Assembly: GCF_000179595.2 (NCBI RefSeq)
Contig: NZ_JH556653.1
Location: 2,127,020-2,191,019, forward strand
Length of the DNA: 64,000 nt
DNA from: Acetivibrio cellulolyticus CD2
Lineage (GTDB): Bacteria > Bacillota > Clostridia > Acetivibrionales > Acetivibrionaceae
Reading direction: 5' to 3'
Each line of letters begins with the position of its first letter. Within the stretch, counting starts at the first letter, position 1. Positions 1 to 9,778 of this stretch are shown here, in pieces. Made by a program: the position numbers and the translations under genes. The notes beneath the pieces were generated by a model. That model saw only the letters and a program-made list of their open reading frames with translations. It had not been told where the DNA came from and searched no databases.

Positions 1-3000
1 ACCGATATACTTTGTAGGATACTCCTCCTGAATGACTATATCATCAATATAACCTTTAAACTGTCCGATTGAAGTCGGTTGGTCATATGCTACCAAAATC
101 TTCTTAATAGTTAGGCCGTTGCACCACTGTCCGAGATTGCATTTGATGAAATTCCAGCTTCCTACTGTACCACGTCCGCTATCAGGATGCATGGAGTTTC
201 CGTTTTGGTCTATTGCATCAAAATACTGCCTTAAGCATAAACCGTTGTCGAATTCAAGGTCCACACCTATATACCTTCCGTTTTGGTCCTGTGGCATTAT
301 CCAATAAGATAAAGTGGTATTAGCTGTTACATTTATATTCAAATCATCGTAAGCGGTAAAATAAGAATACGAATTGTAGTTTGCACTGTCGTAACCTGCA
401 AGCATCAGTGCGGTATTGCCGCTGTGGTAGGATTCATTGGTCTTGATGCTGCATTCAGGATAAAGACCGCTTGAATATCCATATACACTTTCTCTTAAAT
501 ATATATTGCTGCTGTAAGGTGTGCCCATTACGCGGGTGAATCCACTTGCCTGTGCAGCGTTTCGTCCGTCGAAATCAGCAGCAATCCCGGTTGTAGGATC
601 ATTAAACAACTGAAACTCATAGATTCTTGCACAATTGTCTATATCTGCAGTGTTGATATAAAGTCTTACATATCTTGCACGGAAAGGGGTTACAAACCGG
701 TCGGTAACTCCGAGTGTATTTCCTGTTACCACGTCTACATCAGTCCAGTTATTCACACCGTCGCTGCTTATCTGCAGGCGGAAGGCACTGGTATAATAGC
801 CTGTACAAGGGCTACCTGAGCCTTTTTCGTGGACTACTTTCCAGCGGTTTACTGTCATAATACTGCCAAGATCAAGCTTAAGCCAGGAATTGTTCCCTGC
901 ACCCTGTCCTGTACACCATTTATCGTGGATACTCGATGTATCCGCATATGTTGTACCATTGACTGCATTTGCTGCTGGTTCGTTGGAAAGCTGACTGCTT
1001 GCTGTTGCAGTCTTATTTAGGGCAAGATTGACATTGGGTGCATCATTGTCTACCGTTACAACAACGGGATAGCTTGTCCACTGGGTGATTTTACCTGCAC
1101 TATTTTCTACTAACAAACCGAACTTAAAATCTCCTTCACCTTGCTGATAATCATTTGGGTTGACAGTGATTTCCCACGTATTGTTTCCCGCATATACTCC
1201 ATTAATATCGGTAGAGTTGGTAAGACCGACTTTGCTCATTCTGAAAGTGACCTTGCTGATAGTGGAATAATCAGTTATGACGGCCTTAACATTGACGCTT
1301 CCGCCCCGAATAACTTTTGAACTTGCAGTAAAGGAGTTTATTGCAGGGCTACTCTGTACATCGCAGTATATCTCAGAATCAGAGGTCTGGACATTCATAC
1401 TGTTTCCTGATGCACTGGATACATTTAGCTGAAAGTCAGTATAACTTCCGTCATAAAGCCTGCTATCCGGCGTGGTTGTTGAATTAAAGAGAGTATATCC
1501 GCTGCCAGACGCATAGTAATAGTTGTAATCTCCAGGAGAAATTATATAAAAATCTAACTCTGTAGAGCCGTTGGCTTCCTCTAGATCCACCATCTTATGC
1601 TCTTCGTTATTATTATCGCTTACACTTTCGTCTATATGCCATACGGCGATACCTCCGTAGTTGGAATAGGAGCTAAGCGAAGCATCAAAACCATTGAATT
1701 CTCTGTTTTCAATCAAAAAGTACTGCTTGGGGTTGGCAGTGTTTATTCGCAGCACTTTGTATCCGGTGGAATGGTTAAAGCTGTTAACCTGATACTGGCC
1801 TGCCCTGTTTGCGATTTGTGGCACGGCATACTTTAAAAGAGTTTTGCAATATGCATCCATATGTGCTGGAGTTTGTCCGGCATATTGTCCGGCTAAGCAG
1901 TTATGAGGGCCAGTACCCATAAGACTGTGGATTCCTACGCCGTAAGAAGATCCGTCAAGGTCATATAAGTCGGGCAGTCCTAAAACGTGTCCTATCTCAT
2001 GGCAGAAAACTCCCAATGTTGCCATATAGTTGACGTGTATTTCGCCTTCAATTCCATATGAAGATCCGGGTATTTTGACACCATCGAGGGTCTGTGTCGA
2101 TGCCATGGCTCTATGTGCCCATACGGCAGGATAGGTTTGGCCCATACTTTGCTCATAGCCAGCAATAATAATAGCCGTACAGAGCTCGGTTGGAGAAAGC
2201 ATGGAGTCTCCGTTTGTATCTAAGACAGCAAAATTAACTGAAGAATTTACACTGCTCATAATTTCAGGAATCAGTGCATCAATCTGATTACTAATTTTCC
2301 CTTTATCAGCAGTTCCAGGATGGTTCCTATTTAAACTTACCCTTACAACACCATCATTGGCAGTGCCGCTAGTCTCTGCGACAGGTCCGAAAATAGCCTT
2401 TCCTCCCGAGTTTTCGTCATAGTAATTTCTGAATGTAGCGCCAGAGGTCCCGAAAAACTGACTATTCCACTGCGCATCCGTGTAGGTTAAGGCCCTGTCA
2501 TTGAAGCTGACCAGGACAACCAGTAATTTCTGATTAGGTACCGCATTTGGATGAGTTGTAAAGGTTGTAGTAGTTAAAGCTGCTGTACTGGCAGATGTAC
2601 TGGCTGTTGTGGTAGTAGCTGATGTAGCAGCTATGGCACCAGCTGTAGAAGAAGATCCAGTGGTTTGACCAGTCTGCGTTGCCTGAAGAGATGCGGATGT
2701 ATCGTTTTTACCTGTCAGAGGAAGACCTTTTTTCCAACGTAATACATCTCCTGATTTTAGGTATCCCTTCTTTGACAGCTTCTTTGAATACTTTACCGAA
2801 CTCTTCTGAAGCTTGTTATCCTTCAGTTCATTAAAATACCAACAGCCGTCCTGTCCTTTTTCAATGGCTTCACCAGTTTCCGATTCAACCCAATTGAAAT
2901 TCTCATCTCCGTGTTGCCTGTATTGAAATTTTTCTCCATTAGGTTGGACGGATGTTTGCCAATCCTCGCATGCAGGCATTGCATATGCAGCCATTGAAAT

Positions 3001-3063
3001 CGCAAGAAGCGCTGCACACAGAAAGATGAATGAGCAGGTAATTTTTAATGGTTTCTTATACAT
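1..3063 (-). CDS. M6-family secreted metalloprotease, copy 1 (3' end beyond window)
   Basis: Secreted zinc protease of the immune-inhibitor-A (M6) family. The frame is open without a stop from the ATG at 3063 to the window edge (1021 codons), so about 200 residues are missing compared with the neighbouring copy. There is an N-terminal signal peptide (about residues 1-29), a Thr/Ser-rich linker, and the zinc motif HEIGH at 355-359 followed by GLPD. An Ig-like region, a discoidin/F5-8C-like domain and the first of two repeated C-terminal beta-sandwich modules come next. No dockerin is visible. An RBS (GGGAGG) lies just upstream of the ATG. It is a near-identical tandem paralogue of the gene at 3331-7002, differing by a net five codons over the shared part. 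Family assignment is firm; the substrate is unknown. Confidence 0.9.
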   Translation of the reverse strand, partial: MYKKPLKITCSFIFLCAALLAISMAAYAMPACEDWQTSVQPNGEKFQYRQHGDENFNWVESETGEAIEKGQDGCWYFNELKDNKLQKSSVKYSKKLSKKGYLKSGDVLRWKKGLPLTGKNDTSASLQATQTGQTTGSSSTAGAIAATSATTTTASTSASTAALTTTTFTTHPNAVPNQKLLVVLVSFNDRALTYTDAQWNSQFFGTSGATFRNYYDENSGGKAIFGPVAETSGTANDGVVRVSLNRNHPGTADKGKISNQIDALIPEIMSSVNSSVNFAVLDTNGDSMLSPTELCTAIIIAGYEQSMGQTYPAVWAHRAMASTQTLDGVKIPGSSYGIEGEIHVNYMATLGVFCHEIGHVLGLPDLYDLDGSSYGVGIHSLMGTGPHNCLAGQYAGQTPAHMDAYCKTLLKYAVPQIANRAGQYQVNSFNHSTGYKVLRINTANPKQYFLIENREFNGFDASLSSYSNYGGIAVWHIDESVSDNNNEEHKMVDLEEANGSTELDFYIISPGDYNYYYASGSGYTLFNSTTTPDSRLYDGSYTDFQLNVSSASGNSMNVQTSDSEIYCDVQSSPAINSFTASSKVIRGGSVNVKAVITDYSTISKVTFRMSKVGLTNSTDINGVYAGNNTWEITVNPNDYQQGEGDFKFGLLVENSAGKITQWTSYPVVVTVDNDAPNVNLALNKTATASSQLSNEPAANAVNGTTYADTSSIHDKWCTGQGAGNNSWLKLDLGSIMTVNRWKVVHEKGSGSPCTGYYTSAFRLQISSDGVNNWTDVDVVTGNTLGVTDRFVTPFRARYVRLYINTADIDNCARIYEFQLFNDPTTGIAADFDGRNAAQASGFTRVMGTPYSSNIYLRESVYGYSSGLYPECSIKTNESYHSGNTALMLAGYDSANYNSYSYFTAYDDLNINVTANTTLSYWIMPQDQNGRYIGVDLEFDNGLCLRQYFDAIDQNGNSMHPDSGRGTVGSWNFIKCNLGQWCNGLTIKKILVAYDQPTSIGQFKGYIDDIVIQEEYPTKYIG

Positions 3064-3178
3064 ATAATTCCTCCCTTTATTTATTACCTATCATTCTATA
3101 CTAAAAAATATAGGTCATATGTCATGAGTTCACAGCTTAATGTCATTGCTTTTTTGGCAATACTGATGATGCTCATGA

Positions 3179-3286
3179 TATCGGAGTGACAATCATCAAT
3201 TGAAATGGGACTATGACGAAGTCATGAATATTCAGAAAAACATATTAGAAAAAATTGTACAAAAACTGGATGAAGCTGTAGTATAA
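3179..3286 (+). pseudogene. 3' remnant of an unidentified gene
   Basis: A short plus-strand frame of about 35 codons ends at a TAA (3284-3286), directly followed by a GC-rich hairpin. The translated tail (VMNIQKNILEKIVQKLDEAVV) has the amphipathic composition of a real protein C-terminus. There is no start, and a stop precedes it at 3176. It lies where the homology between the two protease upstream regions ends. I read it as the leftover end of a gene cut by the protease duplication. It could be chance, because the stretch is short and I cannot name the family. Confidence 0.35.
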
Positions 3287-3316
3287 AAATCCCGAGACCA
3301 TCAGGTCCCGGGATTT
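3287..3316 (-). terminator. Terminator downstream of M6 protease copy 2
   Basis: The inverted repeat has arms AAATCCCGAGACC and GGTCCCGGGATTT around a 4-nt loop, with one mismatch. On the minus strand it is followed by a T run. It lies 15 bases after the stop of the 3331-7002 gene. The other strand has a weaker T-rich exit, so it may also have ended the plus-strand remnant next to it. Confidence 0.8.
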
Positions 3317-3330
3317 CTAATAATTATAGT

Positions 3331-6300
3331 CTATTTTTTAATAATGATATCATCAACGTATGCTTTATACTGTCCGGTTGAAGCCGGTTGGTCATAGGCC
3401 ACCATTATTTTTTTGATGACCTTGCCTTCGCACCACTGTCCGATTTTTGAAGTTATAAAGTTCCATTGACCAACCTCTCCACGTCCACCGGAACCTGGGT
3501 TGCCAGCATATATTCCTCCGTTGGGATGCATGCTGACTCCGTTATAATCAACAGCACCAAATTGTCTCAGGTTGGTACCGTCGGTAAATTGCAGATCGAC
3601 ACCTACATATCTTCCGTTTTGGTTTACCGGAAGAATCCAGTAGGAAAGTGTTGTGTTTGCTGTTACTGTAAGGTTGACATTGTCATAGACTGTACAGTAG
3701 CAGTAGGAACTATATTGATAATTGTCTGTTCCTGCTGCCAGTAAAGCACCGTTTCCACCATGATATGACTGATTGAATGTTAAACTGCAAGTTGGAGTTG
3801 TGCCGCTTGTAAAGCCTGTAACATTTGAGCTGTATGCTATTGTATTAGAATAATCAGGTGTGCCGGGAACCTTTAAATAACCATTCGGACGTGACAGGTT
3901 CTGACCTTCGAAATCATAACTGATACCGTTATACTTTGTAGGATACTCCTCCTGAATGACTATATCATCAATATAACCTTTAAACTGTCCGATTGAAGTC
4001 GGTTGGTCATATGCTACCAAAATCTTCTTAATAGTTAGGCCGTTGCACCACTGTCCGAGATTGCATTTGATGAAATTCCAGCTTCCTACTGTACCACGTC
4101 CACTATCAGGATGCATGGAGTTTCCGTTTTGGTCTATTGCATCAAAATACTGCCTTAAGCATAAACCGTTGTCGAATTCAAGGTCCACACCTATATACCT
4201 TCCGTTTTGGTTCTGCGGCATGATCCAATAAGATAAAGTGGTATTAGCTGTTACATTTATATTCAAATCATCGTAAGCGGTAAAATAAGAATACGAATTG
4301 TAGTTTGCACTGTCGTAACCTGCAAGCATCAGTGCGGTATTGCCGCTGTGGTAGGATTCATTGGTCTTGATGCTGCATTCAGGATAAAGACCGCTTGAAT
4401 ATCCATATACACTTTCTCTTAAATATATATTGCTGCTGTAAGGTGTGCCCATTACGCGGGTGAATCCACTTGCCTGTGCAGCGTTTCGTCCGTCGAAATC
4501 CGCAGCAATTCCGGTTGTAGGATCATTAAACAACTGAAACTCATAGATTCTTGCACAATTGTCTAGATCTGCAGTGTTGATATAAAGTCTTACATATCTT
4601 GCTCGGAAAGGGGTTACAAACCGGTCGGTAACTCCGAGTGTATTTCCTGTTACCACGTCTACATCAGTCCAGTTATTCACACCGTCGCTGCTTATCTGCA
4701 GGCGGAAGGCACTGGTATAATAGCCTGTACAAGGGCTACCTGAGCCTTTTTCGTGGACTACTTTCCAGCGGTTTACTGTCATAATACTGCCAAGATCAAG
4801 CTTAAGCCAGGAATTGTTCCCTGCACCCTGTCCTGTACACCATTTATCGTGGATACTCGATGTATCCGCATATGTTGTACCATTGACTGCATTAGCTGCT
4901 GGTTCGTTGGAAAGCTGACTGCTTACTGTTGCAGTCTTATTAAGGGCAAGATTGACATTGGTTGCATCATTGTCTACCGTTACAACAACAGGACAGCCTG
5001 TCCAGCGAGTAGTTTTACCTGCACTATTTTTTACTAATAAACCGAACTTAAAATCTCCTTCTCCAACCTCGTAATCATTAGGATTGACAGTTATTTCCCA
5101 TGTATTGTTTCCGGCATATACTCCGTCAATATCAAAATTTCCGGTAAGACCAACTCTATTGATGTTAAAAGTGACGTTGCTGATAGTGGAATAATCAGTT
5201 ATAACGGCCTTCACATTAACGCTTCCACCGCGTATAACTTTTGCACTTGCAGTAAAGGAGTTAATTACAGGAGCAACGGTATTCTGGACATCGTAATATA
5301 TCTCGGAACCCGAGGCCTGGACATTCATACTATTTCCTGATGCACTGGTTACATTTAGCTGAAATTGAGTATAACTTCCATCATAAAGTTTGCTATCTGG
5401 GGTGGTTGTTGAATTAAAGAGGGTATATCCACTGCCAGACGCATAGTAATGGTTGTAATCTCCAGGAGAAATTATATGAAGATCTAACTCTGTAGAGCCG
5501 TTGGCTTCCTCTAGATCCACCATCTTATGCTCTTCGTTATTATTATTGCTTACACTTTCGTCTATATGCCATACGGCTATACCTCCGTAGTTGCAAAAAC
5601 CGCTAAGTGAAGCATCAAAACCGTTAAATTCTCTGTTTTCAATCAAAAAGTACTGGTTGGGATCGGAAGTGTTTATTCGCAGCACTTTGTATCCGGTGGA
5701 ATGGTTAAAGCTGTTGACCTGATACTGGCCTGCCCTGTTTGCGATTTGCGGCATGGTATATTTTAAAAGTGTTTTGCAATATGCATCCATATGTGCTGGA
5801 GTTTGTCCGGCATATTGTCCGGATAAGCAGATATTTCCGCCAGAACCCATAAGACTGTGGATTCCCACGCCGTGAGAAGATTCGTCAAGGTCATATAAGT
5901 CGGGCAGTCCTAAAACGTGTCCTATCTCATGGCAGAAAATTCCCACTGTCGCCATATGGTTGACGTGTATTTCACCTTCAATGCCATATGAAGAACCGAG
6001 TATTTGGACACCATCGTAGGTCTTTCTCGGTGACTTCACACCGGCTCTGTGTCCCCATACGGTAGGATAGATATCTCTGTTCATACTTTGCTCATAGCCG
6101 GCAATAATAATAGCCGTACAGAGCTCGGTTGGAGAAAGCTGTGAGTCTCCGTTTGTATCTAAGGCAGCAAAATTAACTGAAGAGTCTACACTGCTCATAA
6201 TTTCAGGAATCAGTACATCAATCTGCTCCATAATGTCCCCTTTTCCTGCTGTTCCAGGATGGTTCCTATTTAAACTTACCCTTACAACGCCGTCATTGGC

Positions 6301-7002
6301 AGTGCCGCTTGTCTCTGCGACAGGTCCGAAAATAGCCTTTCCTCCTGAGTTTTCGTCATAGTAATTTCTGAATGTACCGCCAGAGGTCCCGAAAAACTGA
6401 CTATTCCACTGCGCATCCGTGTAGGTTAAGGCCCTGTCATTGAAGCTGACCAAGACAACCAGTAATTTCTGATTAGGTGCGGCAGTCGGATGAGTTGTAA
6501 AGGTTGTAGTAGTTAAAGCTGCTGTACTGGCAGATGTACTGGCTGTTGTGGTAGTAGCTGATGTAGCAGCTATGTCACCAGCTGTAGAAGAAGATCCAGT
6601 CGTTTGACCAGTCTGCGTTGCCTGAAGAGATGCGGATGTATCGTTTTTACCTGTCAGAGGAAGACCTTTTTTCCAACGTAATACATCTCCTGATTTTAGG
6701 TATCCCTTCTTTGACAGCTTCTTTGAATACTTTACCGAACTCTTCTGAAGCTTGTTATCCTTCAGTTCATTAAAATACCAACAGCCGTCCTGTCCTTTTT
6801 CAATGGCTTCACCAGTTTCCGATTCAACCCAATTGAAATTCTCATCTCCGTGCTGCCTGTATTGAAATTTTTCTCCATCAGGTTGGACGGATGTTTGCCA
6901 ATCCTCGCATGCAGGCATAGCATATGCAGCCATTGAAATCGCAAGAAGCGCTGCACACAGAAAGATGAATGAGCAGGTAATTTTTAATGGTTTCTTATAC
7001 AT
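3331..7002 (-). CDS. M6-family secreted metalloprotease with C-terminal binding modules, copy 2
   Basis: A 1223-residue secreted zinc protease. It has a signal peptide (1-29), a propeptide-like region (30-120) and a Ser/Thr-rich linker (about 121-175). The M6 catalytic domain (about 178-560) has the zinc motif HEIGHVLGLPD at 358-368 and an EF-hand-like loop near 281-293 that probably binds calcium. An Ig-like domain (about 577-676), a discoidin/F5-8C-type domain (about 683-826) and two homologous beta-sandwich modules (about 831-1020 and 1026-1223) follow. The Trp/Tyr-rich C-terminal modules suggest carbohydrate or wall binding, but this is inference. The start has a GGGAGG RBS. No dockerin is present, so the enzyme is probably not cellulosomal. 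It has its own terminator at 3287-3316. Confidence 0.93.
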   Translation of the reverse strand: MYKKPLKITCSFIFLCAALLAISMAAYAMPACEDWQTSVQPDGEKFQYRQHGDENFNWVESETGEAIEKGQDGCWYFNELKDNKLQKSSVKYSKKLSKKGYLKSGDVLRWKKGLPLTGKNDTSASLQATQTGQTTGSSSTAGDIAATSATTTTASTSASTAALTTTTFTTHPTAAPNQKLLVVLVSFNDRALTYTDAQWNSQFFGTSGGTFRNYYDENSGGKAIFGPVAETSGTANDGVVRVSLNRNHPGTAGKGDIMEQIDVLIPEIMSSVDSSVNFAALDTNGDSQLSPTELCTAIIIAGYEQSMNRDIYPTVWGHRAGVKSPRKTYDGVQILGSSYGIEGEIHVNHMATVGIFCHEIGHVLGLPDLYDLDESSHGVGIHSLMGSGGNICLSGQYAGQTPAHMDAYCKTLLKYTMPQIANRAGQYQVNSFNHSTGYKVLRINTSDPNQYFLIENREFNGFDASLSGFCNYGGIAVWHIDESVSNNNNEEHKMVDLEEANGSTELDLHIISPGDYNHYYASGSGYTLFNSTTTPDSKLYDGSYTQFQLNVTSASGNSMNVQASGSEIYYDVQNTVAPVINSFTASAKVIRGGSVNVKAVITDYSTISNVTFNINRVGLTGNFDIDGVYAGNNTWEITVNPNDYEVGEGDFKFGLLVKNSAGKTTRWTGCPVVVTVDNDATNVNLALNKTATVSSQLSNEPAANAVNGTTYADTSSIHDKWCTGQGAGNNSWLKLDLGSIMTVNRWKVVHEKGSGSPCTGYYTSAFRLQISSDGVNNWTDVDVVTGNTLGVTDRFVTPFRARYVRLYINTADLDNCARIYEFQLFNDPTTGIAADFDGRNAAQASGFTRVMGTPYSSNIYLRESVYGYSSGLYPECSIKTNESYHSGNTALMLAGYDSANYNSYSYFTAYDDLNINVTANTTLSYWIMPQNQNGRYIGVDLEFDNGLCLRQYFDAIDQNGNSMHPDSGRGTVGSWNFIKCNLGQWCNGLTIKKILVAYDQPTSIGQFKGYIDDIVIQEEYPTKYNGISYDFEGQNLSRPNGYLKVPGTPDYSNTIAYSSNVTGFTSGTTPTCSLTFNQSYHGGNGALLAAGTDNYQYSSYCYCTVYDNVNLTVTANTTLSYWILPVNQNGRYVGVDLQFTDGTNLRQFGAVDYNGVSMHPNGGIYAGNPGSGGRGEVGQWNFITSKIGQWCEGKVIKKIMVAYDQPASTGQYKAYVDDIIIKK

Positions 7003-7214
7003 ATAATTCCTCCCTTTATTTATTACCTATCATTCTATACTAAAAAATACAGGTCATATGTCATGAGTTCACAGCTTAATGTCATTGCTTTTTTTGGCAA
7101 ATACCGATGATTCTCATGCTATTGAAATGACAATCATCAATTATAAATTTAATAGTAAATGCTACTTGTTTATAAAGTGCCAAAGTACATCATTAGAAAT
7201 ATTTTTACTTTTAT
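7003..7214 (-). promoter_or_regulatory. Upstream region of M6 protease copy 2, shared with copy 1
   Basis: About 135 bases directly upstream of this gene are nearly identical to those upstream of copy 1 (3064-3200), so the duplication unit included the promoter. The region contains the RBS GGGAGG, a TATAGA that may serve as -10, and a small A-tract inverted repeat (TTGCC...GCAA). Similarity stops near 7142. I see no convincing -35. Confidence 0.45.
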
Positions 7215-7268
7215 AAATATTTTGAGGGAAAAGCCTGTTAAGAAACAAACTTTTCCCTCAAAATATTT
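7215..7268 (-). terminator. Strong hairpin terminator of the rhamnogalacturonan lyase gene
   Basis: A perfect 19-base inverted repeat (7215-7233 and 7250-7268) with a 16-base loop. Its stem has a GC-rich core (GAGGGAAAAG) flanked by A/T pairs that supply the U tract on either strand. It lies 66 bases beyond the stop of the 7334-9418 gene and upstream of the protease promoter. Confidence 0.75.
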
Positions 7269-7333
7269 TACGCTTCTATATAGTACTGAAAACTTTTATT
7301 ATAATTATGCTACTTTACTCCATATTTAACTAT

Positions 7334-9418
7334 CTATTTAAGGTAAATATTCGGTGTTGGTGGTTCTGCCATTCCATTGCCTAAGAAGAATCCAGTGTGA
7401 GGAGGCTGATTATACGCTGTGTTCTGCCATGCTATACCCATCCTGTAAATCGGGTCATGCATTAATGTATAAATTCTGCGGGTTGTAATGGCTGTAGTTG
7501 TGTAGATACGTAAAGCAGTATTATCAGATGTTGCAAATATTACTTCTTCTCTCCAGTCTCCAAATATATCTGCCTGTAAACACGGCGTGGCTTTTGTACC
7601 ATTGCATGAAGTACATCCACTAGCTGAAAGCAATGTACCATTATTATATTTATATATTGTTGTACCGTCTAAAATCTCGCGTAGTTCATCTCCATCCCAC
7701 CATATTGCAAAATTCTTTTGAGTAGGAGCTGTACCAAGATTCGTTCCTGTAGAGCTATATAGTGGTGATCCTGCCGCCCACAGTTCTTCTCCAGGAGAAG
7801 ATGCAAGAATGTCACCTGAACAAGCTCTACCACAGTCGGCTGTATGAGTATACCTGAATATTTGAGTCCCCGTTTTTGCATCTAATAAGACTGCCCCCTT
7901 TGATCCTTCAAGAGCTGACCATACCTCCAAACCAGATCTATTTGGATCAAGATCACCAAAATGCATTGCATCTCCATGGCCTAAACCTGTTTGCCACAAG
8001 CCCTTGCCATTGTGATCAATAGCAGATGTTCCCTGCAGGATTTCATCACAGCCGTCACCATCAACATCTCCTACACTGAGGTTATGGTTACCTTGTCCTG
8101 CCCACGAAGAATTACCACTGTCATTGCTGTCAAATATCCATCTTTGGGTGAGTTTTCCGTTTCTGAAATCCCATGCTGCAAGTACCATTCTTGTATAGTA
8201 TCCACGTTGCATAACAAGACTTGGACGTTGTCCATCAAGATAAGCCACACATGCCTTGAAACGGTCTACTCTATTACCGTACTTGTCACCCCAGTCAGAA
8301 ACAGTTCCTCTTGCAGGTACATAGTCTACAGTTGCAAGCACAGCGCCTGTCTCCCCGCTGAATACAGTAAGATATTCCGGTCCTGATAATATGTATCCAC
8401 TTGAGTTGACATAATTTGCACTCGCATTACCTATAACAGTGCCTTTTCCATCTATAGTTCCATCTGCTGTCTTACATGCAACTTCTGATTTTCCATCACC
8501 ATCTAAATCGTAAACCTGGAACTGAGTATAATGTGCACCGCTACGAATATTTTTTCCGAGGTTTATTGTCCACATCTTTTTGCCTGATAAAGTGTACCCC
8601 TCCAGATATGTTGGATCAGTAACTCCTGAGTTTGCATTATCCTGAGTCACTCCTTCCCATTTTACCACGATCTCATATTGTCCGTCACCGTCCAAATCAC
8701 CGGTGCTGCAATCGCCTGCAACATACCCGCTTGCTGGTGCAGAAATAGGTACTTGTAAATACTCCTGACTCAAAACGTTTGCTGTTTTTGATGAAGTCTG
8801 TTCCTGTCCATTTATAACCGGACTAACCATATATGTTGAGCTTGTACTTCCGCTTGTATCCACATAATTTGTTGCGCCTGTAATAGGTGAAGAGTTTACT
8901 TTGGTTCCATTACGATATAAATTGAATGCAATGCTGGAAGGGTCAGTCCCCAACATTCGCCAGCTAACAAAAACTCCGTTGCTTACTTTTACTGCAACTA
9001 ACCCTCTGTCCAGATTTTCCATCTGTCTTGCGCCTGCTGCTGGTGTCTGTATAGGTGTAGGTGTTTGCACTTGTGTTTTTGTTGGCGTAGGTGTAAAAGT
9101 TACAGGAAGTGTTGTACCTGCTGGGAACTGAGAAATAAACCCTAACAGGTAACTTCTCATGTAGGCAAAATCAATTGAGTTAACTGCATTATCTGCATTA
9201 ACATCACCAGCTGCATTGCCGTTAGAAGCAGGGAAACTGGGACTTGTCCCCATAAGATAGGATCTCATCAATGCAAAATCAATTGAATTTACATTGTTAT
9301 CTCCATTGAGATCACCATACTTTGTTGAAATCACAGTATCTGCAGATAATCCAATGTTTGGTAATAAGCTCATAATCATTCCAAACACAATCAAGAATAC
9401 TACTGTCTTCTTCATCAA
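7334..9418 (-). CDS. Rhamnogalacturonan lyase (PL11) with N-terminal dockerin
   Basis: Cleaves the rhamnogalacturonan I backbone of pectin by beta-elimination; docked to the cellulosome outside the cell. Of its 694 residues, 1-25 form the signal peptide. A type-I-like dockerin (about 35-94) has two calcium-loop repeats beginning GDLNGDNNVNSIDFA and GDVNADNAVNSIDFA. A Pro/Thr linker (about 106-127) follows. The PL11 catalytic region, a beta-propeller with repeated DxDGDG-type calcium loops, fills residues 130-694 and opens with the family's typical MENLDRGLVAV. Dockerin at the N-terminus is less usual than at the C-terminus. The RBS AAAGGGGG precedes the ATG, and the gene is monocistronic with a strong terminator. 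The fit is strong across the full family length. Confidence 0.93.
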   Translation of the reverse strand: MMKKTVVFLIVFGMIMSLLPNIGLSADTVISTKYGDLNGDNNVNSIDFALMRSYLMGTSPSFPASNGNAAGDVNADNAVNSIDFAYMRSYLLGFISQFPAGTTLPVTFTPTPTKTQVQTPTPIQTPAAGARQMENLDRGLVAVKVSNGVFVSWRMLGTDPSSIAFNLYRNGTKVNSSPITGATNYVDTSGSTSSTYMVSPVINGQEQTSSKTANVLSQEYLQVPISAPASGYVAGDCSTGDLDGDGQYEIVVKWEGVTQDNANSGVTDPTYLEGYTLSGKKMWTINLGKNIRSGAHYTQFQVYDLDGDGKSEVACKTADGTIDGKGTVIGNASANYVNSSGYILSGPEYLTVFSGETGAVLATVDYVPARGTVSDWGDKYGNRVDRFKACVAYLDGQRPSLVMQRGYYTRMVLAAWDFRNGKLTQRWIFDSNDSGNSSWAGQGNHNLSVGDVDGDGCDEILQGTSAIDHNGKGLWQTGLGHGDAMHFGDLDPNRSGLEVWSALEGSKGAVLLDAKTGTQIFRYTHTADCGRACSGDILASSPGEELWAAGSPLYSSTGTNLGTAPTQKNFAIWWDGDELREILDGTTIYKYNNGTLLSASGCTSCNGTKATPCLQADIFGDWREEVIFATSDNTALRIYTTTAITTRRIYTLMHDPIYRMGIAWQNTAYNQPPHTGFFLGNGMAEPPTPNIYLK

Positions 9419-9778
9419 TACTAATCCCCCTTTTATAAATTTAAATTGTTTATTAAATATGAATATATACTAATTATTTTTGTGGGTACATTTCTATTTT
9501 AATTATACATTTTTTTTATAAACTTAAATAGATTAAGAATTATTTCCAGCATGAAAATATATCATTATTTTTTTAGTTTGTACCACATAAGACCATTTAT
9601 TTAATTAAGTTATATTATATCCTGAAATTTTTTTTACAAATTCAGTAAAAATAGGCGGTTTTAATATAGCGTTCTTCACAATTATCTGTTATAATATAGG
9701 TAGAGCGACATTTCATTCGCACTATAAGTTGTGCTTTCAATTAATTCTATTTTTATATTGTGAAAATGGGGATTAGAT
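9419..9778. promoter_or_regulatory. Divergent intergenic region (lyase / RDD protein)
   Basis: 360 bases, very AT-rich, with no coding frame. On the plus strand an extended -10 (TGTTATAAT, 9687-9695) lies 84 bases before the RDD gene without a clear -35. On the minus side only the lyase RBS (AAGGGGG) is clear. No operator repeat was recognised. Confidence 0.45.

Noticed and set aside
2823-3017. Paired 64-codon minus-strand frames (also 6762-6956)
   Set aside because: They lie in another frame within both M6 genes and repeat only because the genes are duplicates.
7991-8386. 131-codon plus-strand frame inside the rhamnogalacturonan lyase
   Set aside because: Entirely antisense to a clear PL11 gene, no RBS, no family features.
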